From contig JAGFMI010000005.1 in NCBI GenBank assembly GCA_021030905.1, forward strand, positions 1,178,001-1,242,000: 64,000 nucleotides of DNA. The letters are read 5' to 3'. A program made the position numbers and the translations under genes. Below are positions 22,401 through 34,738 of the stretch, piece after piece. This DNA is from Pyrenula massariospora (Eukaryota; Ascomycota; Eurotiomycetes; Pyrenulales; Pyrenulaceae). The stretch's first letter is position 1, and every line of letters begins with the position of its first letter. Under the pieces are notes generated by a model, which saw nothing but the letters and a program-made list of their open reading frames with translations, did not search any database and was not told the origin of the DNA.

Positions 22401-23562
22401 ATGGAGAAGTTCTCCCAATTTAGAGATCGAGGCAAGTCTAGCTGTTGGAAAGCTCTCTAAAGTGATCAACTAGTTCTCCAGCTAACCATCTACTCATTTC
22501 TTAGGCTCTGGAATAGCTCCCTTCCTCCCTGTCCCTCCATCTCCTTCAGGCATCTACCTCCCCTTCCACCTTCTCCTCCTCGCAATCCGCCTCCCGACCC
22601 TTATCACTCTCTTTACCACCTACTTTCTCTTTCTCCAATATCTTCCGCTGGGCGTCTACGGTCGTAAAGCCGCCTTATGGGCCATCATAGGCACACCTGG
22701 AATCTGGTGGGTCGAGTTTCGCATCGACGGCGTCCGCAAGGGCTCCCTCTCCAAACACGAAAAGAATCTACCTGCACCAGGAGACATTATCGCGTGCACC
22801 CATGCTTCACCACTCGATGCGCTCTATCTAGCAACAGTTTTTGATCCTATCTTCACCGCCTCCTGGCCGGAGTCAAAACTCGTCCAGCCAATTACACTCT
22901 TTCAAGCAACCCTCCGTGCCTTTTCACCGCCACAGGTTGAACCTCCACCCTCCGTCAGGTCACACCTTACCACCCTCTCGGCCCTCCGGGCTGCAAACCC
23001 GACGCGAGTCATCGTCGTCTTCCCCGAATGCACACCGGGTAACAACCGCGCCATCCTCCCTCTATCTCAAAGCCTCCTCTCCGCGCCTCGCGAAGCACGT
23101 GTGTTCCCAGCGTTCTTGAAATATGAGGCGCCGGATGTGACAACGCCGATGCCCGGATGGAGTGCAGCGGTGGGGTTTCTGTGGGCGCTGTGCGGGAGAC
23201 CGAAACATTGTATTCGGGCGAGGTTTGCAGGCGGAGTTAGGAACGAGACATCGGAAGAAGGGGCTTTGGATCGAGGAGAGACAAACGGCGCGCAAAGGAG
23301 GTCCAACGGTGGGGTGGCTCCCACTGCAAGAAATGGAGACACTTCTCCATCCAGCCGAGAGGGCAGCGGCAATGATACAGAATCTCCATCGAGCAGAACA
23401 TATCTGGGTGGAATATCCCGTGAAGAACGCATCTTCCTGGAGAAGATTGGCGAGGCATTAGCGAGGTTGGGGAGAGTCAAGCGCGTGGCGCTGGGCGTAA
23501 GGGAAAAGGTTGAATTCGTGAGGCTGTACAAGAACAGGGGTAAAAGAGCCAGAAGACGATGA
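22401..23562 (+). CDS. LOA1: Lysophosphatidic acid acyltransferase, LOA1/VPS66 family
   Basis: Acylates lysophosphatidic acid at the ER/lipid-droplet surface, linked in yeast to triacylglycerol storage and vacuolar sorting. Exon 1 is 22401-22431 (MEKFSQFRDR plus one base), exon 2 is 22505-23562; 362 residues. The 73-nt intron uses a GC donor (GCAAGT) and a TTAG acceptor; joining gives RDRGSGIAPFLPVPP, the N-terminus I recall for fungal Vps66. Exon 2 has no in-frame ATG until late, so simple ORF finding misses two thirds of it. A membrane segment (LPFHLLLLAIRLPTLITLFT) is followed by the acyltransferase block I variant HASPLDAL and the block III FPECTPGNN. A low-complexity insert (about residues 265-315) precedes the C-terminal helix. 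Confidence 0.9.
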
Positions 23563-24473
23563 GTGATGTCGTTAGTTATTGTTCTGCCGGAGAGGGACGT
23601 GAAGACGATGATGGAGTCGCGCTGTACGAAGAAATGGGGTTATGTCGCCAGGCTGTTCAGTCTCTTCGGACATCTCTCATTTTGGATGAATTGATCATTA
23701 ATAGTGAGATCTACTGGATAGAGGAAAGAGCTTTCGTGTCAAGAATGGACAGCAGAGCGAGGATGAAGGCAGGGTTGACCAAAAGAAGATTTACAAGGCT
23801 CAACTTGTCGAGACCATTAAATGCAAAAACATGTTCAAGCCAGTCAGTTGCTTCCTGACTGAATCTAATGTGACCCGCCTTTGAAATGACGAGCTGTGTA
23901 CAAGATCTAGCTTCAGCTAAAGGAATGGTGAACATTGAAACTGCAAATATATTCAATCAAAAGCGTGGTCTTCTGCTCCGCGAAGACCGTTTCCACGCTT
24001 CCTCGCCAGCCGGCGACGGCTATGTAATATAGATTCTCTTTTGCTGGAAAAGGCATAAACAGGATAGACGACTGAGCCACCCGCCCTTACTGTTGACCAG
24101 GAATATACATAACGTGTCTGACAGTTCTTTTCGTGGAACAGTTCAAATAAACAAGCGTTCTTTATTTCGACGTTTCGAAGCGGCCGTCAATCGGATCGAA
24201 ATAGTTCAAAGCGCCCATGTCGGAAAGAGGAAAACAAGGCAAGCGGTCTCGCGGTAATTTTGATAGTCATGGCGGAAATCGATCCAACGCTTATCAGAGA
24301 CAGTGACGAAGTGAAACGACGCCACGGCGCCGTGCCAAAACGAATCATACCAAACGGGACCCTTGGTCAATCACGAACCCCCCCGAAACCAGGTATCACA
24401 AAACGACTCGTACGAAAAGAAAAAGGGCAAATAGCCACCAAAAAAAAAAAACTTAAATCCCCCACTCACTCAC
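23563..24473. other. Convergent 3' intergenic region
   Basis: 911 bp between the stops of LOA1 (+) and the scaffold gene (-). It ends in a 12-A run and a short tetranucleotide repeat. No gene recognised. Confidence 0.5.
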
Positions 24474-24479
24474 TCACTC
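24440..24479. repeat. A12 run and (ACTC)4 microsatellite
   Basis: Positions 24440-24451 are twelve consecutive A. Positions 24464-24479 are four ACTC units. The stop codon of the minus-strand scaffold gene (24474-24476) lies inside the tetranucleotide repeat, so a change in unit number would alter the C-terminus or 3' UTR. Confidence 0.85.
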
Positions 24480-27400
24480 CTCCCTCAACTCCTCTCCCAC
24501 CCCGGCAAACCCCTCCTCCCGCCACTCCCGCGCCCTCTCCGTCAACCGCTTGATCCCGGCCACCCGGTCCGCCCACAGACTCTCGCTGGGCGTGCGGAAG
24601 GTGTACCCGCGCTGGCTGCTGATGACGCCGATGGCCTGCAGCACGGCCTTGCGGCTGTCGCGCGAGAAGACGGCCGGGTGGCTGATCCACTCCAGGCTCG
24701 CCTCGATGTCCTGGTCGAGGGCCGACATGGTGGCCATGTCGACGGAGGTGTTGCCGGGCCCGATGGTGGAGGATTCGCTGTGGAGGGAGGGGGAGGAGGA
24801 GCGGGGGGAGGAGGAAGTTGGGGGGTTGGGGGCGGAGGTGGAGGGTTGTTTGTTGGTGGTGCCGTTTGATGCGGTGGTGGTGGGTGGAGGGAGGGGCGGG
24901 AGGCCGCCTTTGCCGAGGCCCTTGAGGATGGTGCGGGTTTCGTGGAGGAGGTGGTGGGCGCGCTCGTGCTGGCCGCGGGAGACGAGCGTGAGGGCGCGCG
25001 TGAGCATGTCCGAGGTGAGGAGCTCCATGCGGCGTTGGACGACCTGCGGGTGTGGGGGGATTGGGGGGGTGAGGGGGCGGGCAGGGGCGCCGGGCTTGGA
25101 GGAGCGGGGGTGGGGTGGAAGCATAGTGATGGCTAGAAGGGATGGGCGGGGGAGGTGGGTAGTGGCGCCTTCGCGGAGGAGGTCGCCCCATGTTAGGTCG
25201 GCTTGGAGGAGGGGGACTTCTTCGATGGAGAGGGTCCGTGTGTCTTCGGAATCCAAGGGTCCGCCAAGGGCTTCGAGGCCAGAGACGATCGTTTCCCAGG
25301 CATCTTGTGGGAGGGTCTCTTGAGAGGAGGTATCTGGTGCTATGGCGAGTTGGATGAGTATGTCGCGCTTGTCACCAAATCTGAGATCGCCGATCGCAGC
25401 CTCGGCGTCTTTGCCTGCTGCGCGCTTCGAAACCTGCAGGGCACCGGAAATCTTCACAAACTTGGCAGGAGATCCTTCCGGTAGACGAAGCTTTAGCTTG
25501 ACGTTTTGGTGGGAAGCGGTTTGGAGAGAGCCGAGGCAACCCGCAATGCATTCACGAAGCATCATCCAATCCTTGACGTACATGTATGATGCTTTCGTGC
25601 GCGTGGATAATTCGATCATGGTATCGGGCTTGTGGGTGAGGCCAAGGCCGAAGGAATGGATTGCGACTCTGTGCGACAGTGTTAGCAAGTGATAGTGGCA
25701 CCATTTGGACAAAGCTTACTTGGCCGCTTCAGCTCGCTGCAAGACGAAATCCACCCCCTCCACTTCGGACGTGGACGAATCGCTGATCAGCATGATTGTC
25801 GAAATCGGGTTGCTAGATTTCCGCTGCATGAGAAGATCCATTGCTACGTTAGCGCCCTCCACAACATCTGCGCGCAAGCTTTTCTGTCCAACTGGGCGAA
25901 TTCCAGCCAGGATTTTGTTCCATCCTGGCCAGGTCTTTGTCGTCATACCAACAAGAGGAACACCTCCGCCGCTTGATCCAAAGGTGACCAGACCCATGCG
26001 ATCTCGTTCACCAAGGTTGGACACGAGGAATTTTAGTGTGTCTCGAAGTAGTGTAATCTTCAGACCTTGCATAGAAGACGACACAGGTATGACTACCACA
26101 ATATCCAATGGCACATGGTAGGACGGAGGTAATCTCGTGTCTGGCATTCCTCGGACAGAGGCAGTGTATTCTGTAGGCGCCGTGGCTTGCGATCTCGGAC
26201 CACCAAAAGAAGAAGCAATGGAGGAAACCCGCCTAGTTTTCGTCGTCCTGTAATCGTCGTCGTCAGTACCCGACGTGTCGTGGTCATATTCACGTGGGCT
26301 GCGTAGTAAGGGTTCGGGGTTGTGTAAATCTAGGAGGGCTCGTCTCCACAGCTCGAGCTGGTTGCGGCTTTGAAATTGTAAATGGAAGGAAGGCAGCTCA
26401 TTGACTGAAAGGTTCAAGGTCAGGATAGGTTCATCTGAACAACTCTGTCAGCATCGAGCCACTTCGAATCTTGGGAATCGATATTACCAGGTACTGAATC
26501 GACCTGCTTCAGATGCTTCTTAATCAATATCGAACCCTTAAGCGTGCATCGAGTAAGCTTGCGACGTGAATCGCCATTGACATATTGTGGTTGTGCGCCC
26601 TTCTTCTCCTTCACACAAATGAGCATTTCTGCGAAGAGATAGCATTCCAACTCTTGCCATGATTGTCGATCTTTGCCAACGCGAATCGTTCCATGAAGGC
26701 GTAGTTTTCCAAAACTACTGTTGCTTAGTGTTCTATATGTGTAGTTTTGATGGCGAGGAACTTACCGCTGGAACTCCAATCCGTGCCAATTATCGACACG
26801 TGCTCGTAATTCCTCCGTAATCTCCTCCAAGACCTCTGGCGCTTCGTACAGCATTTCCCTTGGTGGGGCCGGGGGGAATCTGATAGCGTTCCACGTCTCT
26901 TCGGGTGGTAGAGCAGGTACAGGAGGTGGGGCATGATGAAGGTCGTCCGGGCTCGCATGCCATTTCCCACTTGGAACCTCAATCGTCACCAAGCATGTCA
27001 AACTTTGTTGCTGACGAGTACGGTTGAGTGTTGGGAATTCACTGCGAACAGTTACGGTAGGAGGCATGATTGGGTTCTTCGTGAGACTCGCACGAGGACT
27101 GCTCAGGTCGGTCTCCATTGATTGCACGTCGTAATCATGCCTTCTACCATGTCCATGGTGCGGCTCGTGATCATATCCAGAGGAAACGGTTGGATTTGGG
27201 CCATATCCAGAAGAGCCCGTACCTGTTGCGTTACTGTCGTTTCGACCATGTTGACGAGATCCGATGCCCAGACGCTCTATCCTTTCTCTTTGAGTTTCCC
27301 GACTATCTCTTTGGCTGTTCTCCCGAGTCACTCGTGTAGCACCGACACTGCCGGTATCGTGGCTTCCGCGTCGATCTCGGGGCAATTGATTATTATCCCA

Positions 27401-28664
27401 AGGAGTTGGTGTGTTCTGATTGCTGCGCTGTCCCCCGTTTTCTTGCGCTACCGATCTAACAATGCTGCTCAGTTTTTCTGCAGCAGTACATTAGAACATG
27501 CTTATCACAATATAATAATACTTACCAAGATCAAGTACATTTCCGCCCCTGCTAGTGTCCAAACCAAGCGGCGCATTACAAGTTGGACAATATTGCGATT
27601 CAAACTCTTTGATGTATTCGTAAAAGCATGCTTCATGAGAAACATGACCGCAGGAAAATTGCAGAATTCGTTCCCCTCGAAGAGTATGCTCAAGTGGTTC
27701 CTCACAGACAGCACATTCGCTTCCAATAAAGGTCCTCTCCCTTCTTGACCGTTGCCGGTCTACATCCATCATTCCCGCCATCGGGCGGCCAGCTCTCCAG
27801 TTGAACGACGACTGCGACGGATTTTGCGATCCTAGATTTTGAAAGTGGCCAGACGATAGGGGTTTAGGGCCGGATGGGCGCCGCGACGCTGACGGATTGT
27901 AGGTGTTCTGGTTGACCAATTGAGGACTTCGGCGACCGTCGATGCGATTCGAATGTGATTGACCGGCACTTTCTAAGAGACATGAGAAATGTCAGATATA
28001 CGCTTACCAGTACTATTCTGGAAACATCAAATAGGAGGGAGTGAGCATACGATATCGAGCAGACGGCGCCCGAGACGACGAGGGCTTGGAGCCTTTCTTT
28101 GGTCTCGACAACAGACCCAACTCGTACAGATTCTCGGTGGTTGCTTCTGTCCTCTCGGTGGATGGCGGTGTTGACAGCGAGTGATGGTTCGACATGAGAA
28201 AAGAGGTTCATCTACCAGATATGGGGCTTGCAGTAGTGTAGCAGAGTTGCTTAGGGCTGGTGGATACTGGAAAGCACGGTTCAACCTCCGTTGAAAACAC
28301 TAGTCGGCCAGAAGGCTCGGTGAGTTCGGTTAAGGAGGGTTGCAATGGTCCGGTGGAGATCCCTGACGACTGATCTTCTGAGGTTTCAGGAGGAAGCAGA
28401 AAAGAGACGGCTCGATTGTGGTAGGCGGAGTCAGTTCGAAAATTGGGTTGAAATCTTGTAACAAGCGTGGCTCTGGGGCCGTCGCTCTAAAGGATATAGG
28501 TAAAAGAGCTTAGACGCATGCACCTTGAGCTTGGGATCCAAAGAAGCACGAGCAGGATGGCTATGATGCGATGGCGTAGGCGGAGTGCCGCCATTCGCAG
28601 CGGCCACCCCCCCTCCAACCTCGAAGCTTCGCAGTTTCTGCCTTCCAGTTGGGTCGAATGGCAA
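24474..28664 (-). CDS. Far1/Ste5-type RING-PH-vWA signalling scaffold
   Basis: Probable scaffold of the pheromone/MAP-kinase pathway. Exons: (N-terminal part)-28524, 28486-28217/6, 28146-28051, 27972-27526, 27477-26766, 26717-26488, 26434-25720 and 25668-24474, all in phase; about 1260 residues. Domain order is the Far1/Ste5 one: a RING-H2 near residue 250 (CAVCEEPLEH, CGHVSHEACF, CPTC), a PH domain near 548-655 (FGKLRLHGTIRVG to LELWRRALLDLH), and a vWA domain near 720-980 (LDIVVVIPVSSSMQG, RDRMGLVTFGSSGGG, STIMLISDSS). The metal-site motif DxSxS reads PVSSS, so metal binding is probably lost. The C-terminus is Pro/Ser-rich. The open frame reaches LPFDPTGRQKLRSFEVGGG at 28664 without an ATG; the true start is unresolved. 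One N-terminal intron is only 37 nt. Confidence 0.85.
24780..25120 (+). other. G-run-rich coding stretch (quadruplex-prone)
   Basis: The plus strand, antisense to the last scaffold exon, carries many runs of three or more G (dense at about 24780-24860 and 25048-25117, including runs of six and seven). The encoded minus strand is correspondingly C-rich and specifies Pro-rich linkers. Quadruplex formation is an inference from run spacing only. Confidence 0.6.
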
Positions 28665-31600
28665 CGATGTCAGAGCAACGCCAACCCAGCCACCTCATTC
28701 GCGTAAAGGGGGCCGCCCTAGTGAGACCTCCCGACCCAGGTACGGCTGGGGCGGTGGGCTTTTTTCTTCCCTGCACAACTTGCAGCGTGGGCACAATGGC
28801 CACGAGCTTTCCGGGGACTAGAAAAACGAGGGGCATGGCGAGTCGATGAATGGAGAGGTGAATTGAGCCTAAAGAGCGACTGGTCGATAAGCGGCACGAG
28901 CCAAAGATTTCAGAGCTTGTCCAGGGCTCCAGAGTTCGATCCGGTTACTCTTGCAGGACTAGTCGCGCCCATCTACACGGGTATCCGGACGCTGCTTATG
29001 CAGCTACCAAGGCGGGACTAACGCAGTCAAGCAGAGGGACCTCGACTCCTCGAGGAACAAGCAAGCGGCTTGGATGCGAAGCCGCGCCTGGGTCCGTCAT
29101 GAAGCCCCTCCGGCCATGCTGGCAGGGTTCCCCGGTCGTGTACCGACTCAACCCGGTCTGTAAACACTTGTTGTAGCAGATACTGGCCGTCTGTGGCTGC
29201 CGTCAACTCGATCAGGGGAAGGAGAACGGTCGCCGCCATATCTGGATCTAAACGCCACGGTCGTTCATCGGCAACGCCTCTTGCATCTTTGCAATGTCCT
29301 GTGGCTGCGCAGCCATCTCAAAAGCCGTGGTGAGAAAGGCTCCAGGAAATGACACTCTGCATTAGAATTTGCTTATGTAGGGACTTTGGCTGTTTCTCTG
29401 CCGATCGTTCGGAGCATCTCCACCAAGATTGCGACTCTCTCAACGTGGCGACAGGGAAAAGCAAAGGCTGTGTATGGTAGGGCCCAGCAATCTACCGGGG
29501 ATCCGCTGCAGCTGGTGTCGCCTGAAGCGCCAACCAGAGTCATGCAAATACGGAACCCACCGAACCATTTCAATGGTGCAAAGATCAACCAAGTCTGCCG
29601 CCTTCCGCGCTGCACGCTGCCTTTCTCTTCACTCGCCGACCAGCCTCGCATTCAGGCCGGTGTATGATGTGCTTGTGATTTATTTTCCTCGTGTGCTGAG
29701 TCCGCATCTGCGAAGTGGACTTTCGAACCTCGTGGTGTTTATATTACGTGTCATATCGTACAAGGCTATCGGAACAAACGGGATGCGCCCAGTCTTCTGC
29801 GCCGTGGTCGAGAACAAGATCGGACGGCGTAACGGCCCACGAGTCAATATCATGAATTCTTCGACTGATTGGGAAATCTCTTGCAGCGCCTCGCCAGCCC
29901 TGTAATCGGGCACCACGTCTGCCAATTGCCAGTTCTGTGCAACCGGACCGCATTGAGCTTATGGCGCTTGCTGATTTCTGCAATCCATGGACCACATGGC
30001 TGGAAGGTCGATTTGAAGGAGCCTTGCGCCTTCTGGCCCTATTGTCGTTGCACCCGACGGCCAATGCAGCAGGGTGGGCCGCGATAGTGCAGAACATGAC
30101 GGCCATGCGTCTTCATGGCGCTGGACCCTATGATAGCTGCGAACTCTAATTGCAATATATGCACAGCAGCCTGTGTCTATCCTCGTCCCAACTACGGGAC
30201 AGTTGTGCACCGAGAGATGCACCTCATGCCGGGCACCACGTTTCTACCACCCAAGCATACGGATTTGATATCTTGGATCATGCTACCAAAACAGGGCAGA
30301 CGATCGCCTTGTTCATGTTTCACATAGATGGCTATAACAGCTGGTCGGGATATACAGATCTCGCACCAATACGTAGCCCCACGCCACCGGTACGGCGCGT
30401 ATCATATCGCATGGTACGGCTTGCGGGAAGACTCTTTGAGATCATGCAGAAGCTGAGCTTGACCCGTAAGGGCCCAATACGGTCAACGGCCCAGTGGAAG
30501 GTTCCGCTGCGTGAGAGCGGTCAGAATCTCGGACAGTCGACCCTGTCCGCGATTGAATAAGGTATGTACTTCACCGTCGTCGCAGGAGGATTGATGTGCC
30601 GGCATGCCGTTCGGCTGCTCCCTTCCTCGCTTGTCTCCGCCCCCAAACGACTGATAGAGACATGATTAGCATGGGGATTTTCGTGCAGAGGGCGTGGCTG
30701 CCGCGTGCACGCCGGTCAGCAATGACCCACGACTGTCGACTGATCCTACCGAGGCTATTTATCCAATTGCAAGTGCCCGACCGTTTTCTCCAGGCTTTAA
30801 ATATTTGTACTCGTCACGATGCATTCACCATAATGTAAATAATGCCGTCGACCGCTCAGGCTATTCTGCACCAGTACAGAAGTTAGGGCCGAGGACGACG
30901 AAACTCGTTCATCTCGCGCGAAGGCCTAGCTCATATTCTAGGGTGTATGCAGGACGGCGGCCTTTCATCACAGGCGTTGTAGATCTCTCTGCAAGCTTCA
31001 GTGACTTCAGTGCCGATTGTGGGTTTCAGAGTCTGACGTTCATCTTAATTTGGAAGACGGTTAGCGTATTCTGGACAAACTCGCCTCGTCCGGCCAGTGC
31101 CAGTCTGTTAGACCTGGTCGACACCCTTTGAATGGTGGTGGAGGGGAGAGATTTAATGATGAATATCAAAGTACCGTATTGTTCGATCGCGAAACCAGAT
31201 TCAACGCTACAACAGCAACTCGGGTGTCTTCAGCGGCTGATTATAGAGCATACCTTGGCTCGTGGAGCTGCTGACGGTGCTGACGACTCCACCATGATAA
31301 TTCTACATAGTAGCAGTCTAGACTGATATTCCCGGTCAGAGAAACCTCCCCTGCCAGTTGCAACGGTCGACTAGTGGTAGTAAAGACTCGGGTCGAGAAG
31401 TGTCGCAGAGTGGGTATGTACTGTGCTTCGTGGCAGCGCCAACCTATCTAGAGAAGTGCAGACACCTTCCAATGTATCGATCGCCTTCAGCAGTGAGAGC
31501 CTGGACAGCCCGAAGCGCAATCTCGCCGACCCCTAACCACTTCAGATGCAACATAGAGAGACGAGTACAGACTAAGTGCATTGTGAGTGACCGGTTCATA

Positions 31601-34354
31601 GAAGATCAATGTCGGTCGGTCAAGGTATACGGTAGCTACCTTACTATGGTCAAAGTGTGCTTGCTCAATAAAAAAGAATACAGGCCAGTTGAGATCCAGC
31701 CGGCAACTGAGCTCTGAGCCTGCGCAGATTCACTCGATACAACTACCTACTTCCATGACTCTAGGCATATTCATAGTGATATGTATGAACCCGTGCACGT
31801 CAATTAGACAGTTCCAGGTGTTCTTAAAGACAGAATTATGGGCTCGTGGTTCTCCAGAGGATGGCATTTGATCGACAACAAGGGAAAAGAGGTAGCTCTT
31901 GTCTTCGACATTCTGGAAAATCAACTCAAGGAATTTTTCCAGTGTTACACAGGTCAGTACCATCAAGTGACGATTATTGCTCCTTTCGAGGTAGGATGTC
32001 GCATGTTGTTCCTTGCCTTACGACGAAGAATAGACCCACAATTGCTGATCTTCATCGGCATCCCCAGGAAAATCGGCCTTCAAACTAGTTCCTCCCCAGA
32101 GACCATCAACGTTCAAAGAAGCCTGAACTTTCTGCACGAGAACACCGAAGCCTTTTTCCCTAACGTAATCTAGGTTCAGACTGTTGGGAGTCGCTCCCAA
32201 GCTCTCATCCTAATCATCGGAACGGCGGGGAGTCCGTGTCATATGCAAACCTTCGTTCGTCACCATCACGTGGTTTTAAGGCAGTCCTTGAGAGCTGTGA
32301 CCCTAAAGGCTCGTAAAATTTGAATCTCCTGTCCACGATGACAGCCAAATCTCTCTAGAAACTTTCTCTGCAGGATCCAGTTACTTTGAAGCCTCGTACC
32401 AATGCCGCGAAGGATGACGCACTGACATTACGCACAGGCAAAGACCTTTTGTGTTGGTCTCGACCTTCCATCCCCTTAGCTAAACAGCCTCAACTTACCG
32501 AAGACTTACAAGAAACCGATATACCATCCTTTGCATGCTCTCGAGGTCTAGCCGGCGATTAGTGATCTCGGCCTTCCTTCATAATTAAGCTTTGATCAGT
32601 AGCATTCAAGATCTGTCCCACGATCCGAGACGTTTCAACGGTTGTCATCGTTCTCCACCCAAATATATGCGAGACCTTGAGCCGCATGACTTCATGCAAA
32701 TTCTGCTCATCGAAGGTACGTGTACTAGGTCGTGAGCTATCTCTTTTTTAATTGACATCCACAAAACGTCCTCCGCGTTGCAAAGCGCAAACGAGGTGAA
32801 ATGGCCTCATGGCAGATCAATCTTATGTTTTGAGCATGCCTTAACTCCTATTTAACAGATGACATTGAGAAGCGCCTTGGTTTCTCTCAAGGTTCGAAAC
32901 AGGATTAGCTTTAAAGGATCTAATTTACCATCGCTACCCACATAGACCCAACCTAAAGCTCATTCCTCTACCCACCTCCTCTAAGACCGCGCCAGCCAGC
33001 CAGCCCTACTTCGCCTCCGCTCAGGCCCTTCAAGAATGATCTATGTGGGTAAGTCGTGACACTCCTCCTATCCTAGAAACCAAACGCTTTTGAGCAGCAA
33101 ATTTGCAATCTCCTTCTCTCCAATAGATACTCGATCCAATGCCGGTCAGCTAATAAACCTTTGTTCTCCTTTTTATGTTCTTCTTGAGTGCCCTATTTTT
33201 ACGAGGCTTCCTGGATCTGACCGAACCTGTCGACCCCACAACGAATCTCCACACTACAGCATCGCAAGCATTTCCCCGTGTGTTGACACTTATTTCATGA
33301 TCTTTCATCTCCTAGTCCCCTTGTCCAGCCTCCAGATCCCAACCCTGGACCAGCAGGAGGAGAGCGGAGCATATTCTATCAGTAAATAAGTGGCATAGCT
33401 TATGGCATTAAGGAGCATGAGACCTGGGCCGCGTACTCATTTCCTACCAGTTCTCCGTCGCTTCTGTTGATGCGCCTGCGAAAATGATGCGCGTGCCGCA
33501 TATCTGCTTGTCGGCAGACGCCCTTGAGAACACGTTATCCTCCCCTTGGCCGCCTTTTTTTTCCTTGAAAATGCACCCGATCTTTCGGGCACTCTACATG
33601 GAAACCCCTTGGTAGGTTTCGTGAAGTTGTCTTGCCATTGACTAGACTCTTTTCCTCTATTTCACGCTTCTGAAAGTGAATGATCATTCACCTCTGCTTT
33701 GAATCAATCTAAGCGTTGACAGTCGTTAAGCCTCCTCGTCTCTCCCAGCCCTTTAGAATTATCGTCGCAGTCCATACTCACTTACAGCTACTCATCATGT
33801 ACACATGCGGATTCACTAATCAAAACTGTCTGCAACAAACTATCATTAGTTACCCCTCGACGATATCATCTCTAGCAAGCGTCTGCGTCATGTCATATTC
33901 CATTCGCTGTCTCTCATTAAAACTAGTCAACTTCACTATTTTCTTTCATTCAGGACTATTGCAAGACGCTCGATCTTCTCCTTATCCATTCACCCCCCTC
34001 TCTCTACAACATCTCTTATTGGGCTTATGATTACATCTCTCCAGTACTATACTGTCATCGATCTCTCATGCCACAACTCTCAATTCGCTTTAACTTCGTC
34101 TGCGCTGGAGGTCAATTTTACTTTATCCAAGACATTCAAATTACCACAGCGACCATGCCTTTCAAAGTCCCACGCCGACGACCAAAAGTCCCAGCCGACC
34201 GAATGGTACCAACTCGACAAAGGCCTGCGTTTCCGAAGCAGATAAACCAGATCTCCCACATTCCTGCTTCTGTATTACCTTCGGTCTCGGCCGTCCCACT
34301 CCCAAAGCCCCGTTTCCTGCCTCTCCTCTCACATCTCAATCCCCCCATCCCCCC
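28665..34354. other. Gene-poor region, about 5.7 kb
   Basis: No confident gene. The first few hundred bases must hold the promoter and unresolved first exon of the scaffold gene. Many frames of 60-160 codons overlap on both strands (for example 29429-29905 and 31838-32173) but none has a convincing domain, and they do not join through plausible introns. No long direct or inverted terminal repeats were noticed. From about 32.2 to 34.1 kb it becomes AT-richer with pyrimidine-rich tracts. Confidence 0.5.
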
Positions 34355-34738
34355 CTAAAAGTTCACACAAGGCACAGTACTACCCGAAGTACAATACCGA
34401 TGACTCGTAACCTGCAAGAAAATCGTCTCATCAGCACACTCCCTCCCCTTCCTCCTCCCCAAAATCAAAAAAATAAAACATACCTCAAGCGCCTGCCCGC
34501 TCCCCCTAAGATACGCGTGCGTCTCGACAAAGCTGTCGTTGTCCACGAAGAGCCGCCACTCGAGGTGCCGGAGGCGGATGAGCAGGAGGATGCCGACGAT
34601 CAGGAGGCCGGTCTGGACCAGGGTCTGGATGAAGGCGAGGAGGGTGGAGAGGAGGGGGGTGCGGAGGCGGGGGGAGGGTTGGGTTGTTGGTGGGGTGGGT
34701 TTGCTGGCGTCCGCGGTGAGGGTCGGGGAGTAGCCCAT
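34355..34738 (-). CDS. Small single-pass membrane protein, unknown function
   Basis: No family recognised. The frame opens MGYSPTLTADASKPTPPTTQ and contains one clear membrane helix (LLIVGILLLI within about residues 30-53) followed by a conserved-looking soluble segment (LRHLEWRLFVDNDSFVETHA). A 72-nt in-frame segment (34483-34412) has a GTATG donor and TTGCAG acceptor, so both spliced (103 residues) and unspliced (127 residues) readings are open; I favour splicing because the retained part is basic and atypical. It could be a subunit-like or stress-related small membrane protein. Existence of the gene is supported by the start, helix and intron signals, not by homology. Confidence 0.5.
   Translation of the reverse strand: MGYSPTLTADASKPTPPTTQPSPRLRTPLLSTLLAFIQTLVQTGLLIVGILLLIRLRHLEWRLFVDNDSFVETHAYLRGSGQALEVCFIFLILGRRKGRECADETIFLQVTSHRYCTSGSTVPCVNF

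Noticed and set aside
29429-29905. 158-codon frame with several Cys (CSWCRLKRQPESC) hinting at a zinc-cluster regulator.
   Set aside because: Cys spacing does not fit Zn2Cys6 and downstream frames do not form a regulator; overlapping minus frames are equally long.
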